Origin: Sphingopyxis macrogoltabida
Lineage (GTDB): Bacteria; Pseudomonadota; Alphaproteobacteria; Sphingomonadales; Sphingomonadaceae
NCBI RefSeq assembly: GCF_001307295.1
Contig: NZ_CP012700.1
Span: forward strand, 4,405,001 to 4,469,000
Reading direction: 5' to 3'
Length of the DNA stretch: 64,000 nucleotides
Under the pieces are notes generated by a model that saw nothing but the letters and a program-made list of their open reading frames with translations, did not search any database and had not been told where the DNA came from. Numbering within the stretch: the first letter of the stretch is position 1; the number at the start of each line of letters is the position of its first letter. Shown here in pieces: positions 47,319-56,203 of this stretch. The position numbers and the translations under genes are program-made.

Positions 47319-49157
47319 ATGTCCAGCCCCGTCCCCGGCACTATCCACGCCGAGCGCCTCGCCCGCCTGCGCGCCGAACTGGCAGCGCGCGGCCTCGACG
47401 GTTTCGTCGTGCCGATCAGCGACGAGCATATGAGCGAATATGTCGGCGAATATGCGCAGCGCATGGCGTGGCTGACCGGCTTCGGCGGCTCGGCGGGGAC
47501 CGCGGCGGTGCTCCCCGAAAAGGCGGCGGTGTTCGTCGACGGGCGCTACACGGTGCAGGTGCGCGATCAGGTCGACGGCACGCTGTTCGACTATGTCGGT
47601 GTGCCGCAGTCGAGCGTCGCCGCATGGCTGGGCGCCAATGTGAGTGCGGGGCAGAAGGTCGGTTACGACCCGTGGCTCCACAGCATCGACTGGGCGCGCG
47701 GGCTGGAAAAGGCACTGGCGGCGAAGGGCGCGACCCTCGTCGCGGTCGACGCGAATCCGCTCGACGCGGCGTGGGACGACCAGCCGGCGCCGAGCGATGC
47801 GGTGGTCACGGTGTACGACACGAAACTCGCCGGGCAGGCGGCCGCCGACAAGCGCGCGGTCATTGCCGACTGGCTGAAGGGCAAAGGGCTCGAGACGGCG
47901 GTGATGACCGCGCTCGATTCGGTCGCCTGGACCTTCAACATCCGCGGGACCGACGTCAGCCACACGCCGGTCGGGCTCGCCTTTGCCCTGCTCCATGCCG
48001 ATGCGACCGCCGACCTGTTCATCGCCCCCGAAAAGATCACCGACGCGGTGCGTGCGCACCTCGGCAACAGCGTGCGGATCCATGATCGCGATGCGTTCGA
48101 GGCGGCGCTCGCCGATCTCGCCGGCAAGAAGGTCGCGGTCGATCCCGACCGCGCGGTCGCGGCGATCTTCACTGCGCTCGAAGCCGCGGGTGCGACGATC
48201 GAACGCCACCGCGACCCGGCGGTGCTGCCGAAAGCGATCAAGAACGACGTCGAGCTCGACGGCACCCGCGCTGCGCATGTGCGCGACGGCGTCGCGGTGT
48301 CGCGTTTCCTGAAATGGATGGCGGAGGTCGCACCGCAGGGCGGGCTCGACGAGCTCGGCGCGGCGGCGAAGCTGCGCGAATTTCGCGACGCGAGCGGCGC
48401 GCTCCGCGACCTGTCGTTCGACACCATCTCGGCCGCCGGCCCCAACGGCGCCCTGCCGCATTACAAGGTCGACGAAACGACGAACCGCGCGGTCGAAACC
48501 GGCACGCTCTACCTCGTCGATTCGGGCGGGCAATATGACGACGGCACCACCGACATCACGCGCACGATCGCGATCGGCACGCCGACCGCCGAAATGCGCC
48601 GCCGCTTCACGCAGGTGCTGAAAGGCCATATCGCGCTGGCGACGGCGCGTTTCCCCAAGGGGACGCGCGGCAGCCAGCTCGACATCCTCGCGCGGCAATA
48701 TCTGTGGGCCGACGGGGTCGATTATGCCCACGGCACCGGGCACGGCGTCGGCACCTATCTGGCGGTGCACGAGGGGCCGCAGCGGATCGCCAAGCCCGCC
48801 GGCGGGCAGGCGGGCACCGAGGAGGCGCTCCACGCCGGCATGATCCTTTCGAACGAGCCCGGCTATTATAAGGCGGGCAGCTTCGGCATCCGTATCGAGA
48901 ATCTCGTCATCGTGGTCCCGGCGCGCATCGATGGGGCCGAGGAGGATATGCTGGCGTTCGAGACGATCACCTTCGCACCGATCGCGCGCGACCTCGTCGA
49001 TGGGGCGCTGCTGTCGCCGGCCGAGGCCGACTGGCTCGACGCCTATCACGCCGAAGTGCTCGACAAGCTGGGCGCGGCGATGGACGGTGCCGACCGCGAA
49101 TGGCTTGCCGCCGCGTGCGCGCCGATCGATCGCGCCCCGACCGCGCTTGCGGCCTGA
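47319..49157 (+). CDS. Xaa-Pro aminopeptidase (M24B)
   Basis: A 612-residue aminopeptidase P. Two creatinase-like N-terminal domains precede the pita-bread metal domain, with TGTLYLVDSGGQYDDGTTDI (metal Asp pair), HGTGHGVGTYLAVHEGP (His) and MILSNEPGYYKAGSFG (Glu). It removes N-terminal residues before proline. The start at 47319 is preceded by AAGGAACAGCTC. It is divergent from the oligopeptidase, sharing a 66-base promoter region; both degrade peptides. Confidence 0.94.
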   Translation: MSSPVPGTIHAERLARLRAELAARGLDGFVVPISDEHMSEYVGEYAQRMAWLTGFGGSAGTAAVLPEKAAVFVDGRYTVQVRDQVDGTLFDYVGVPQSSVAAWLGANVSAGQKVGYDPWLHSIDWARGLEKALAAKGATLVAVDANPLDAAWDDQPAPSDAVVTVYDTKLAGQAAADKRAVIADWLKGKGLETAVMTALDSVAWTFNIRGTDVSHTPVGLAFALLHADATADLFIAPEKITDAVRAHLGNSVRIHDRDAFEAALADLAGKKVAVDPDRAVAAIFTALEAAGATIERHRDPAVLPKAIKNDVELDGTRAAHVRDGVAVSRFLKWMAEVAPQGGLDELGAAAKLREFRDASGALRDLSFDTISAAGPNGALPHYKVDETTNRAVETGTLYLVDSGGQYDDGTTDITRTIAIGTPTAEMRRRFTQVLKGHIALATARFPKGTRGSQLDILARQYLWADGVDYAHGTGHGVGTYLAVHEGPQRIAKPAGGQAGTEEALHAGMILSNEPGYYKAGSFGIRIENLVIVVPARIDGAEEDMLAFETITFAPIARDLVDGALLSPAEADWLDAYHAEVLDKLGAAMDGADREWLAAACAPIDRAPTALAA

Positions 49158-49165
49158 GGCGCGGC

Positions 49166-49627
49166 ATGACCGGCCTTCGCAGCGACGTACCGCTCGCCGA
49201 CTTCCGCGTGCAGGAACGCGTGCGGGTGCGGTTCAACGAGATCGACGGGCAGAGCATCGTCTTCAACGCCAATTATCTCGTCTATGCCGATATCGGCGTG
49301 ACCGAATATTTCCGCGCGCTCGGCGAAGGGCAGCCCGGGCCGTACTTTAACCAATATGGTACGGATATTCGCGAGACACATTGCGAGATCGACTATCACG
49401 CGCCGGCGCGGCTCGACGAACTGATTACCATCGCGGCGCGGGTCAGCCGCTTCGGAAGGACGAGCTTCACCTTGCATTGCGGGATTTTCCGCGGGACCGA
49501 ACGGCTGACCGACATTGAGATCAGCTATGCGCATCTCGATACCGACAGCGGCCAGCCAACCCCGCTGCCGGGAAGCTTCATCGCCGAAGTTAGGCGATTC
49601 GAAACGCGAACCCCGTCGCAAGATTGA
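49166..49627 (+). CDS. Hot-dog-fold acyl-CoA thioesterase
   Basis: A 153-residue 4HBT-type protein. FNEIDGQSIVFNANYLVYAD is the typical active-site region (Asp-x-x-x-Ile-V-F-x-A-x-Y), followed by IDYHAPARLDELITIAARV and FGRTSFTLHC. It is likely to hydrolyse an acyl-CoA. The chain length is unknown. The ATG at 49166 begins 8 bases after the aminopeptidase stop. Confidence 0.88.
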   Translation: MTGLRSDVPLADFRVQERVRVRFNEIDGQSIVFNANYLVYADIGVTEYFRALGEGQPGPYFNQYGTDIRETHCEIDYHAPARLDELITIAARVSRFGRTSFTLHCGIFRGTERLTDIEISYAHLDTDSGQPTPLPGSFIAEVRRFETRTPSQD

Positions 49628-49877
49628 TTCGGACGAGCCGGATCGACCCTCTCAACCAAAAAAGTCGAAAAAAAAGGGCCACCCGTGGGTGGCCCGTGAA
49701 AGTTTTGGGAGAGGATGCCTAAAAGGCAAGTGTGATATTGCAGTGCACAATGAATTTCGCAACTGCGAAAAAGACATCTGTAGTTGCATTTTTTGCAATC
49801 GTATCGCGCCGCGGCCATCGATTTGTGCAATCGCGGCCCCTCTCGCAAATCGCCGCGACATCGCCTAAATTGGCGCC
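49628..49877. other. AT-rich gap with an orphan minus-strand terminator
   Basis: No gene is supported. The stretch is much richer in A/T than its surroundings. It contains the inverted pairs TTGCATTTTTTGCAA (49784-49798), GCAACT/AGTTGC (49759-49764 with 49782-49787), TTGCAGTGCACAA (49738-49750) and TGCC/GGCA near 49716-49728. A short plus-strand peptide frame (6 codons) with a perfect GGAGAGG ribosome site is also present near 49714. See the orphan terminator at 49668-49695. Confidence 0.6.
49668..49695 (-). terminator. Strong minus-strand terminator with no gene before it
   Basis: On the minus strand GGGCCACC pairs with GGTGGCCC (49688-49695 with 49676-49683), loop of 4, followed by eight T residues (49668-49675). 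It is a textbook intrinsic terminator. The nearest upstream minus-strand gene ends at 52263, past the plus-strand ribDE genes, so it most likely ends a non-coding transcript. Confidence 0.85.
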
Positions 49878-50357
49878 ATGGGAATGTTCAACAACATGGA
49901 TGTCGGCGGCGGCGTCGCCGATTTCTGGAGCTATATCCGCGAACCGCGCCCGCACCGCTGGGCGATATGGGGGGTCGCGGTGGCGTTGACGTGGGTCGTG
50001 TTCCACGGCGTGTCCGAATATCTGATCCCGTATGAAAAGCCCAAGCCGCAGATCATCTATTTCGAAAATTGGAAGGCGACGCGCGGGGAGGCCGAAATTC
50101 GCGCCGACTGGGTCGCGCGCGCCAAGGAAACGACCCGCCGCAACGCCGAAAAGCGCGCCGAATACCAGCGTTTCGCCGACAGCATGGGGATCGAATATGA
50201 TTCGAGCGAGGCCGACAAGGTGACGCGCGAAACGCTCGGTGCGGAAGAAGCGGCGGCGGCGAAGAAAAAGCCTGCGCCGTCGCAAGCGCGCTCGACGCTG
50301 GCCGAACGCGCCGCGCGCGGCGCGCCGCCCGCTCCCGCGGATCAACCCCGGCGCTGA
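49878..50357 (+). CDS. Small membrane-anchored protein of unknown function
   Basis: A 159-residue protein with one membrane segment at residues ~28-48 (HRWAIWGVAVALTWVVFHGV) and a long charged, Lys/Arg/Glu/Ala-rich helical tail. No family is recognised. It starts MGMFNNMDVGGGVADFWSYI. Its stop overlaps the ribD start, implying translational coupling with riboflavin synthesis; the meaning is unknown. Confidence 0.75.
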   Translation: MGMFNNMDVGGGVADFWSYIREPRPHRWAIWGVAVALTWVVFHGVSEYLIPYEKPKPQIIYFENWKATRGEAEIRADWVARAKETTRRNAEKRAEYQRFADSMGIEYDSSEADKVTRETLGAEEAAAAKKKPAPSQARSTLAERAARGAPPAPADQPRR

Positions 50358-51331
50358 TGCAGCGTCCGCCCGCCGACGCCGACTGGATGGCGGCCGCCAT
50401 CGCGCTGTCGTCGCGCGGCCGGCCGGAGTCGGCGCCCAACCCCAATGTCGGATGTGTGCTGGTGCAGGCGGGGCGGGTCGTCGGCCGCGGCTGGACGGCG
50501 GCCGGCGGGCGCCCGCACGCCGAGGCGGTGGCGCTCGCGGCGGCGGGCGACGCCGCATGCGGCGCAACCGCCTATGTCAGCCTCGAACCTTGCGCCCATG
50601 CCGGCGGCCGCGGTCCGGCGTGCAGCGACCTGCTGATCGCAGCGGGCGTCGCGCGCGTCGTGATCGCGGCGCAGGACCCCGATCCGCGCACCGACGGCGC
50701 CGGGATCGCGCGGCTGCAGGATGCGGGGATCGACGTCCTGTTCAATGTCCTGCCGGCCGAGGCACGCCGCGCGATGGCGCCATGGTGGGCGCGGCGGGCC
50801 GAAGGGCGGCCGTTCGTGACGCTCAAGCTGGCGACCTCGCTCGACGGCTGTATCGCGCTCGCCGACGGGACGAGTCGCTGGATCACCGGCGACCGCGCCC
50901 GGGCGCACGGCCACCTCGAACGCGCACAGCATCAGGCGATCCTCGTCGGCCGCGGGACGTTCGACGCCGATGCGCCGAGGCTCGACGTGCGCCTGCCGGG
51001 GATCGAGCACCGCAGCCCGCAAAAATTGCTGCTGACGTCGGGAAGCGCGCCTGCGGGGTGGACCGCCGTCGCATCGCCCGAATCGGTCGAGGGCGTCGAT
51101 TCGCTGCTCGTCGAGGGCGGCGCGGGGGCGGCATCGGCCTTTCTCGCCGCCGACCGCGTCGACCGGCTGCTCCTCTATCGCGCGCCGGTGCTGATCGGCG
51201 GCGGCCGGCCGGCGCTCGGCGACATCGGGCTGACCGACCTTGCCGATGCTCACGGCCGCTGGCGGCTTGCCGACAGCCGCCTGCTTGGCAGCGACCGGCT
51301 CGACGTCTACGAGCGCATCAGGACAATTTGA
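50357..51331 (+). CDS. ribD: Bifunctional riboflavin deaminase/reductase RibD
   Basis: A 324-residue enzyme of steps 2-3 of riboflavin synthesis. The zinc deaminase half has PHAEAVAL and EPCAHAGGRGPACSDLL, where the Cys/His ligands remain though the usual PCxHxGRTPPC is altered. The reductase half contains TLKLATSLDGCIAL and SRWITGDRARAHGHLERA. The protein is about 35-45 residues shorter than typical RibD. It begins on the TGATG overlap with the preceding small gene; ribE follows after 8 bases. Confidence 0.93.
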   Translation: MQRPPADADWMAAAIALSSRGRPESAPNPNVGCVLVQAGRVVGRGWTAAGGRPHAEAVALAAAGDAACGATAYVSLEPCAHAGGRGPACSDLLIAAGVARVVIAAQDPDPRTDGAGIARLQDAGIDVLFNVLPAEARRAMAPWWARRAEGRPFVTLKLATSLDGCIALADGTSRWITGDRARAHGHLERAQHQAILVGRGTFDADAPRLDVRLPGIEHRSPQKLLLTSGSAPAGWTAVASPESVEGVDSLLVEGGAGAASAFLAADRVDRLLLYRAPVLIGGGRPALGDIGLTDLADAHGRWRLADSRLLGSDRLDVYERIRTI

Positions 51332-51339
51332 GGACCTAT

Positions 51340-51969
51340 ATGTTCACCGGAATCATCACCGACATCGGCACCATCCGCAGCCGCGAGGACCGCGGCGACA
51401 CGCGGCTCGTCATCGAAACCGCCTATGATGTGGACAGCATCGACCTTGGCGCGTCGATCGCCTGTTCGGGCGCTTGCCTGACCGTCGTCGAAAAGGGCGT
51501 CGATCAGGGCAGCAACGGACCGGCAGGCTGGTTCGCGATCGACGCGAGCGCCGAGACGCTCGCGTGCACCGCGCCGGGCATGTGGGATGAGGGGCGCCGG
51601 CTCAACCTCGAACGCGCGCTGAAGATCGGCGACGAACTCGGCGGGCATATCGTCACCGGCCATGTCGACGATATCGGCCGCATCGTGTCGGTCGAACCGA
51701 TCGGCGACAGCGTGACGGTTACCGTCGCCGCCCCCGCCGCGCTGGCGCCGCATATCGCCCCCAAGGGCTCGATCACCGTCGACGGCGTTTCGCTGACGGT
51801 CAACGAAGTGACCGACCAGCCGAACGGCGAGGCGCATTTCACGCTCAACATCATCCCGCACACGCAGGCGATGACGACGCTCGACGAAGCGGCGGCGGGG
51901 CGGCCGGTCAATCTGGAGATCGATGTGCTTGCCCGTTATCTGGCGCGGATGCAGCAAGTGCGGGGATAA
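51340..51969 (+). CDS. ribE: Riboflavin synthase alpha chain
   Basis: A 209-residue trimeric enzyme that makes riboflavin from two lumazines. It has two lumazine-binding repeats: MFTGIITDIGTI with SIACSGACLTVVE, and GGHIVTGHVDDIGRI with ITVDGVSLTVNEV. The length is standard. TTGAGGACCTAT gives a ribosome-binding site; the pair with ribD is tight. ribH and the RibB protein are on the other strand 7-9 kb away. Confidence 0.96.
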   Translation: MFTGIITDIGTIRSREDRGDTRLVIETAYDVDSIDLGASIACSGACLTVVEKGVDQGSNGPAGWFAIDASAETLACTAPGMWDEGRRLNLERALKIGDELGGHIVTGHVDDIGRIVSVEPIGDSVTVTVAAPAALAPHIAPKGSITVDGVSLTVNEVTDQPNGEAHFTLNIIPHTQAMTTLDEAAAGRPVNLEIDVLARYLARMQQVRG

Positions 51970-52142
51970 TTGGGTTCGCACGAAGACACAAAGACGATCA
52001 CTTTGGCCAACGGGCCCCTTCTTCTCGATATTGCGCCTCAATGCACCGGTAAGGACGAAGGTCGCTTCGCGGCAAGCGCGACACCTTCGTGCCTTCGTAT
52101 CTTCGTGCGAAACTCCTAAAATCAAGATCATCTTTTGATGTA

Positions 52143-52218
52143 TCGTCATCCCGGACTTGATCCGGGATCCACAGCCGCGCCGAAGTCATGGACCCCGGAT
52201 CAAGTCCGGGGTGACGAT
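52143..52218. repeat. CGTCATCCCGG-family palindrome after ribE
   Basis: Arms at 52143-52170 and 52191-52218 match at 26 of 28 positions; the two differences are T opposite G and so remain pairable. It is between convergent ribE and mmcB. The 293-base gap 51970-52262 contains only this and weak repeats (TTCGTGCGAA-like). Confidence 0.75.
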
Positions 52219-52262
52219 GAGTGGGTTTAGCCCTGTTGGTTCCACTCAAGGATGATCATGCT

Positions 52263-52736
52263 CTAAAGCCCTTCGCCCCACCCCGCCGCCAGTTCGGGAT
52301 CGGCCGCGAGCATCGATCGCCGCATCGCGAGGCGGCCGATACGGAGCAATTCGGCCTTGCGCCGCGCCGGGGCGAGGTTGCAGTTCGCGGCTTCGCGGAC
52401 CACTGCGGCGCCATAGCGGTCGGCGACGATCAGCCCCGAGCTTTCGGGCCGGTAGCCCTCGGTTTCGAGGATCGCGGGGTCGAGCCCCGCCGCGAGCGCC
52501 CAGTAGAAACGGTCGCACCAGTCGCAATAGTCGGGCCATTTGCCGTCGCCGTGCAGGTCGGCGCGGCTGACCTTGATCTCGACGATGGTGATATTGCCCC
52601 TCGCGTCGATCGCGGTGAGGTCGGTGCGCCTTCCGTTGGGCAGCGGCACCTCGGGGATCGCAACCAGCCCCTGCTGCGCGAACAGCCGGCATACACCGCG
52701 CGCGACGTCCGCGGCGGTCAGCAGGTCACTCGCCAT
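52263..52736 (-). CDS. MmcB-family DNA repair protein
   Basis: A 157-residue nuclease-like protein (ARGVCRLFAQQGLVAIPEVP; TDLTAIDARGNITIVEIKVS; DYCDWCDRFYWALAAGLDP). ID...EIK is a PD-(D/E)XK-type pattern. MmcB is known from Caulobacter as a damage-induced repair protein. The start at 52736 gives the family N-terminus; longer readings run into ssb. It lies 13 bases downstream of ssb, so both are probably co-transcribed. Confidence 0.87.
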   Translation of the reverse strand: MASDLLTAADVARGVCRLFAQQGLVAIPEVPLPNGRRTDLTAIDARGNITIVEIKVSRADLHGDGKWPDYCDWCDRFYWALAAGLDPAILETEGYRPESSGLIVADRYGAAVVREAANCNLAPARRKAELLRIGRLAMRRSMLAADPELAAGWGEGL

Positions 52737-52749
52737 CGCCCGGAAATCC

Positions 52750-53301
52750 TCAGAAGGGGACGTCGTCGTCCAGATCGTCGTCGAACGGCGGGCGTCCGCC
52801 GCCCGAGCCGCCACCGCCGCCCTGGTTCCAGCCGCCACCCGAGCTGCCGCCGCCAGCGCTTCCGCCCGATCCGCCGCCCTGATCCCAGCCGCCCGACGAG
52901 CCGCCGCCCTGCGACCAACTGTCGCCGCCGCGCGAGCCGCCGCCGCCGGGGGCGCCGTCGAGCATGGTCAGCGTGCCGCCCATGCCCGCAATCACGATCT
53001 CGGTCGTATATTTGTCGTTGCCGTCGCGATCCTGCCACTTGCGGGTGCGCAAGCTGCCTTCGATGTAAACCTTCGAGCCCTTTTTGAGGTAACGCTCGAC
53101 GACGCCGACCAGCCCGTCGCCGTTGATGACGACATTATGCCATTCGGTGCGCTCCTTGCGCTCGCCGGTCATGCGATCCTTCCACTGTTCGGAGGTCGCG
53201 ATGCGGATATTGGCAATCTTGCCGCCGTTTTGGAACGACTTGATTTCGGGATCGGCGCCGAGGTTGCCGATCAAAATTACCTTGTTGACGCTGCCAGCCA
53301 T
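52750..53301 (-). CDS. ssb: Single-stranded DNA-binding protein
   Basis: A 183-residue SSB. The OB fold occupies residues 1-~110 ([58 protein letters not shown]). A Gly/Ser/Gln/Trp-rich linker follows, ending in the acidic partner-binding tip [10 protein letters not shown]. Start 53301 fits the family; upstream frame lies in feoB. It is 32 bases past feoB, on the same strand. Confidence 0.97.
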   Translation of the reverse strand: MAGSVNKVILIGNLGADPEIKSFQNGGKIANIRIATSEQWKDRMTGERKERTEWHNVVINGDGLVGVVERYLKKGSKVYIEGSLRTRKWQDRDGNDKYTTEIVIAGMGGTLTMLDGAPGGGGSRGGDSWSQGGGSSGGWDQGGGSGGSAGGGSSGGGWNQGGGGGSGGGRPPFDDDLDDDVPF

Positions 53302-53333
53302 CGCCGCTCCGCTCCGCTCAAAAGTTGGAAGGA

Positions 53334-55199
53334 TCAGCCTAGGCCAAAGGCGACGGCTGTCCAGTAAGTGATACCAGCAGCGGCATAGGCGAGCAGGAAC
53401 AAATAGCCAACCATGAACATGGGCCATTTCCACCCGTTGGTCTCGCGTCTGGTAATCGCGATCGTCGAAATGCATTGCGGCGCGAAGACGAACCAGGCGA
53501 GGAAAGCGAGCGCGGTGGCGAGGCTCCATTTGCCCTGTAGCCGTTCGCCGAGCGACTCGGCCATTGCCTCCTCGTCGCCATCGGCGTCGATGGCATTGGC
53601 TGTGGCCATCGCCGACACAGCGACTTCGCGCGCCGCCATCGCGGGGATCAGCGCGAGCGCGATATCGTGGTTGAAGCCGATCGGCGCGACCGCGACCTCC
53701 AGCCCGCTCGCGATGCGCCCGGCGACGCTATATTCGACCTGGCTTTCGCCTTCGGGCGCCTTGGGAAAGCTCAGGAGCAGCCACAGGATGACGGTGGTCA
53801 TCGCGATGATCGTCCCGGCGCGGCGGAGGAAGATCCACGCACGCTGCCACAGCCCGATCGCGATGTCGCGCCACTGCGGCATCTGGTAGCGCGGCATTTC
53901 CATCATGAAGCCCGCCGCATCGCCCTTTGCCACCGTGCGGCGGAGCGCGAAAGCGACGGCGAGCGCGCCGACGATGCCGGCAAGATAGAGGCCGAACAGC
54001 ACCAGCCCCTGCAACCCGATGCTCGTGCCGCCGACGCCGCGGTCGGGGATGAAGGCGGCGATGATCAGCGCATAGACCGGCAATCGCGCCGAACAGGTCA
54101 TCAGCGGCGCGATCAGGATCGTCGTCAGCCGGTCCTTCGCATCGGGAATCGCGCGCGTCGCCATGATGCCGGGGACGGCGCAGGCAAAGCTGGAGAGCAG
54201 CGGGATGAAACCGCGTCCCGATAATCCGACCTTGGCCATCAGCCCGTCCATCAGGAAAGCGGCGCGCGTCATATAGCCCGACGCTTCGAGGAGGAGGATG
54301 AAGAGGAAGAGGATCAGGATCTGCGGCAGGAAGACGACGACCGCGCCGACGCCCGCGAGCAGCCCCTCGACGACAAGGTCGCGGAGGAAGTTTTCGGGGA
54401 GGTTGGCGACGACCCATTGCTGGAGCACGCCGACTCCGGCTTCGAGCGCGTCGGCAGGCGGGCCGGCCCAGGCATAGACCGCCTGGAACATCACGAACAT
54501 CAGCGCGAGCAGGATCACGAAGCCCGCGACCGGGTGCAGGACGACGGCATCAACGCGCTGCGTCCAGCGGCGCACCGGGGTTTCGGCAAGCGTCGCGGCG
54601 CGCGAAATCGCGCGGGCGCGCTGGTGCAGCGACTTGTCGGCGGCCGGCGCCGCGGCGGCGGCGTCGGTGCGGGGCACCTGCGTCCGCATCGCCTCGTCGA
54701 GCGCGGCGAGCAGCTCGGTCAGGCCGCGCCGCCGCACCGCGACGGTCGGGACGACGGGCACGCCGAGTTCGGCCGAGAGCCGTGCCGGGTCGAGCGTCAG
54801 CCCGTCGCGCTCGGCAAGGTCGAGCATGTTGAGCGCGACGACCGTCGGCAGGCCGAGCGCGATCAGTTCGAGCGCAAAGCAGAGATGGTTGTCGAGGTTC
54901 GCGGCGTCGAGCACGACGACCAGCGCGTCGGGGCGCTGCTCGCCATGCTGGCGGCCCATGATGACGTCGCGCGTCACTGCCTCGTCGGGGCTCGCCGGGG
55001 TCAGGCTGTAGCTGCCGGGCAGGTCGATCAGCGAGATCGGGCGGCCGTCGGCGAAGCTGGCATGCCCCGCCTTTCGTTCGACCGTGACGCCCGGGTAATT
55101 GGCGATTTTTTGCCGCGCGCCGGTCAATGCGTTGAACAGGCTCGACTTGCCGGCGTTGGGATTGCCGACGAGCGCGATCGACGGGATGGCGCCGGTCAT
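53334..55199 (-). CDS. feoB: Ferrous iron transporter FeoB
   Basis: A 621-residue inner-membrane Fe2+ permease. The N-terminal G domain has G1 [12 protein letters not shown]2 [10 protein letters not shown]3 IDLPGSYSL and G4 VALNMLD, followed by the helical spacer and two Gate/FeoB membrane regions with conserved [13 protein letters not shown] and [12 protein letters not shown]. Overlaps feoA by four bases. A Fur-like box precedes the operon. Confidence 0.96.
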   Translation of the reverse strand: MTGAIPSIALVGNPNAGKSSLFNALTGARQKIANYPGVTVERKAGHASFADGRPISLIDLPGSYSLTPASPDEAVTRDVIMGRQHGEQRPDALVVVLDAANLDNHLCFALELIALGLPTVVALNMLDLAERDGLTLDPARLSAELGVPVVPTVAVRRRGLTELLAALDEAMRTQVPRTDAAAAAPAADKSLHQRARAISRAATLAETPVRRWTQRVDAVVLHPVAGFVILLALMFVMFQAVYAWAGPPADALEAGVGVLQQWVVANLPENFLRDLVVEGLLAGVGAVVVFLPQILILFLFILLLEASGYMTRAAFLMDGLMAKVGLSGRGFIPLLSSFACAVPGIMATRAIPDAKDRLTTILIAPLMTCSARLPVYALIIAAFIPDRGVGGTSIGLQGLVLFGLYLAGIVGALAVAFALRRTVAKGDAAGFMMEMPRYQMPQWRDIAIGLWQRAWIFLRRAGTIIAMTTVILWLLLSFPKAPEGESQVEYSVAGRIASGLEVAVAPIGFNHDIALALIPAMAAREVAVSAMATANAIDADGDEEAMAESLGERLQGKWSLATALAFLAWFVFAPQCISTIAITRRETNGWKWPMFMVGYLFLLAYAAAGITYWTAVAFGLG

Positions 55200-55477
55200 G
55201 CGCTTCGCCTTTCGTCCCCGGCGGCCGCTTCGACGGTGATCATTGCCGCCTGCCGCGCGCGAATGATGACGCGCATCCGCCCGACCGCGAGCGCGAGCGG
55301 GTCGCGCGAAAAGATGCTGCCGCGATGCAGCGGGGTGATTTCGACGCCCTCCATCAGGCCGAATTCGCGCAGGCGGCGTCCCTCGTCGGCGGACATGGCA
55401 TTCCAGTCGATACGCGCGATCCGCACCGCAACGCCCAGCGGCGCCCGGTCCAGCAGATGTTCAAGTGCAGCAGTCAT
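55196..55477 (-). CDS. feoA: FeoA ferrous iron transport accessory protein
   Basis: A 93-residue SH3-like protein that assists FeoB. It contains RLREFGLMEGVEITPLHRG and a C-terminal strand RMRVIIRARQAAMITVEA. Length is typical. The ATG at 55477 follows directly on an iron-box-like sequence; ATGA overlap joins it to feoB. Confidence 0.93.
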   Translation of the reverse strand: MTAALEHLLDRAPLGVAVRIARIDWNAMSADEGRRLREFGLMEGVEITPLHRGSIFSRDPLALAVGRMRVIIRARQAAMITVEAAAGDERRSA

Positions 55478-55484
55478 TGCGAGC

Positions 55485-55501
55485 GATTATCAATAACAAT
55501 C
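55485..55501 (-). promoter_or_regulatory. Possible Fur box before feoA
   Basis: The 17 bases GATTATCAATAACAATC are AT-rich and partly palindromic, 8 bases upstream of the feoA ATG; the reverse strand contains TGATAATC, the best-known Fur half-site element. Iron repression would be expected for feoAB. It is so close to the start that the promoter must overlap it or transcript start is very short. Confidence 0.55.
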
Positions 55502-55531
55502 GCCCGACGCCAGTTCTTTATCGTGGGCCGA

Positions 55532-56203
55532 TCAGCGTCCCGGGTAGCGGAGACGGCCGACGAAGCGGGCGAGGCTCGGTCGTTCGATGCGGTTCGCGGC
55601 GCGGCGGTGTTTCCAGCTTTCGAAGCGCATCACCGCATCAATGCGCCGCGCAAGGAAAGCGCGCGTATCGGCGAAGTCCTCGCTGTCGTCGCTCAGGAAC
55701 ACCGCCATCGTCGAGGCGTAGACGGCGCCGAGGATCGCCCGCTTGCTGTAGTGGTTATAGTCGGTCGCGGTATCGCCCGCGAGGCGCCACATCAGGTCGG
55801 CGGCGCGCCAGCCGAGCCTTGCGGCGTGCGGCGCATTGTTCGGTAGCGCGAGGAGCGCCAGCGCGCGGCGCAGCGGTTCGCGATCGGGAGCCAACAGGTC
55901 GATGCGCGTTTCGACGAGTGTCGTGATGCGCTCGCGAATCTTCAGCGTCGCGAGCTTTTCCGCAGGCCATTTCGCCGCCATCGCCAAGTCGATATCGGCG
56001 AACCATGCGTCGACCATATCGCGGCCGCCGCCGGGAAAGGCGAGCCGTGCGACGTCGGGATCGACGCCGGCACGCGCGGCGGCTCCGATGAGTGCGGCGT
56101 CGCCGAACCCGTCGAACGCGGCGTTCCGGGCGATCAGCGGCGCGAGCGTGGCGCGAATCTCGTCGAGGGTGGGATCGGCGGGCAGAATTGAAGCCATAAC
56201 CAT
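55532..56203 (-). CDS. COQ9-family ubiquinone biosynthesis protein
   Basis: A 223-residue COQ9-like lipid-binding protein: GFGDAALIGAAARAGVDPDV, DMVDAWFADIDLAMAAKW, and the helical LGWRAADLMWRLAGDTATDY with YNHYSKRAILGAVYASTMAV. It assists ubiquinone assembly by binding polyprenyl substrates and COQ7. The start ATG at 56203 shares one base with the upstream stop (TGATG), so coupling is expected; MASILP two codons later is an alternative. Confidence 0.88.
   Translation of the reverse strand: MVMASILPADPTLDEIRATLAPLIARNAAFDGFGDAALIGAAARAGVDPDVARLAFPGGGRDMVDAWFADIDLAMAAKWPAEKLATLKIRERITTLVETRIDLLAPDREPLRRALALLALPNNAPHAARLGWRAADLMWRLAGDTATDYNHYSKRAILGAVYASTMAVFLSDDSEDFADTRAFLARRIDAVMRFESWKHRRAANRIERPSLARFVGRLRYPGR

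Noticed and set aside
47253..49049. Minus-strand open frame extending the oligopeptidase N-terminus by about 600 residues
   Set aside because: It is antisense to the aminopeptidase P gene, whose motifs are on the plus strand. The oligopeptidase signal peptide starts at 47252.
49652..49861. A 69-residue minus-strand frame over the AT-rich gap
   Set aside because: It runs through the terminator and T-tract and has no plausible start site; a non-coding role of the strand is more likely.
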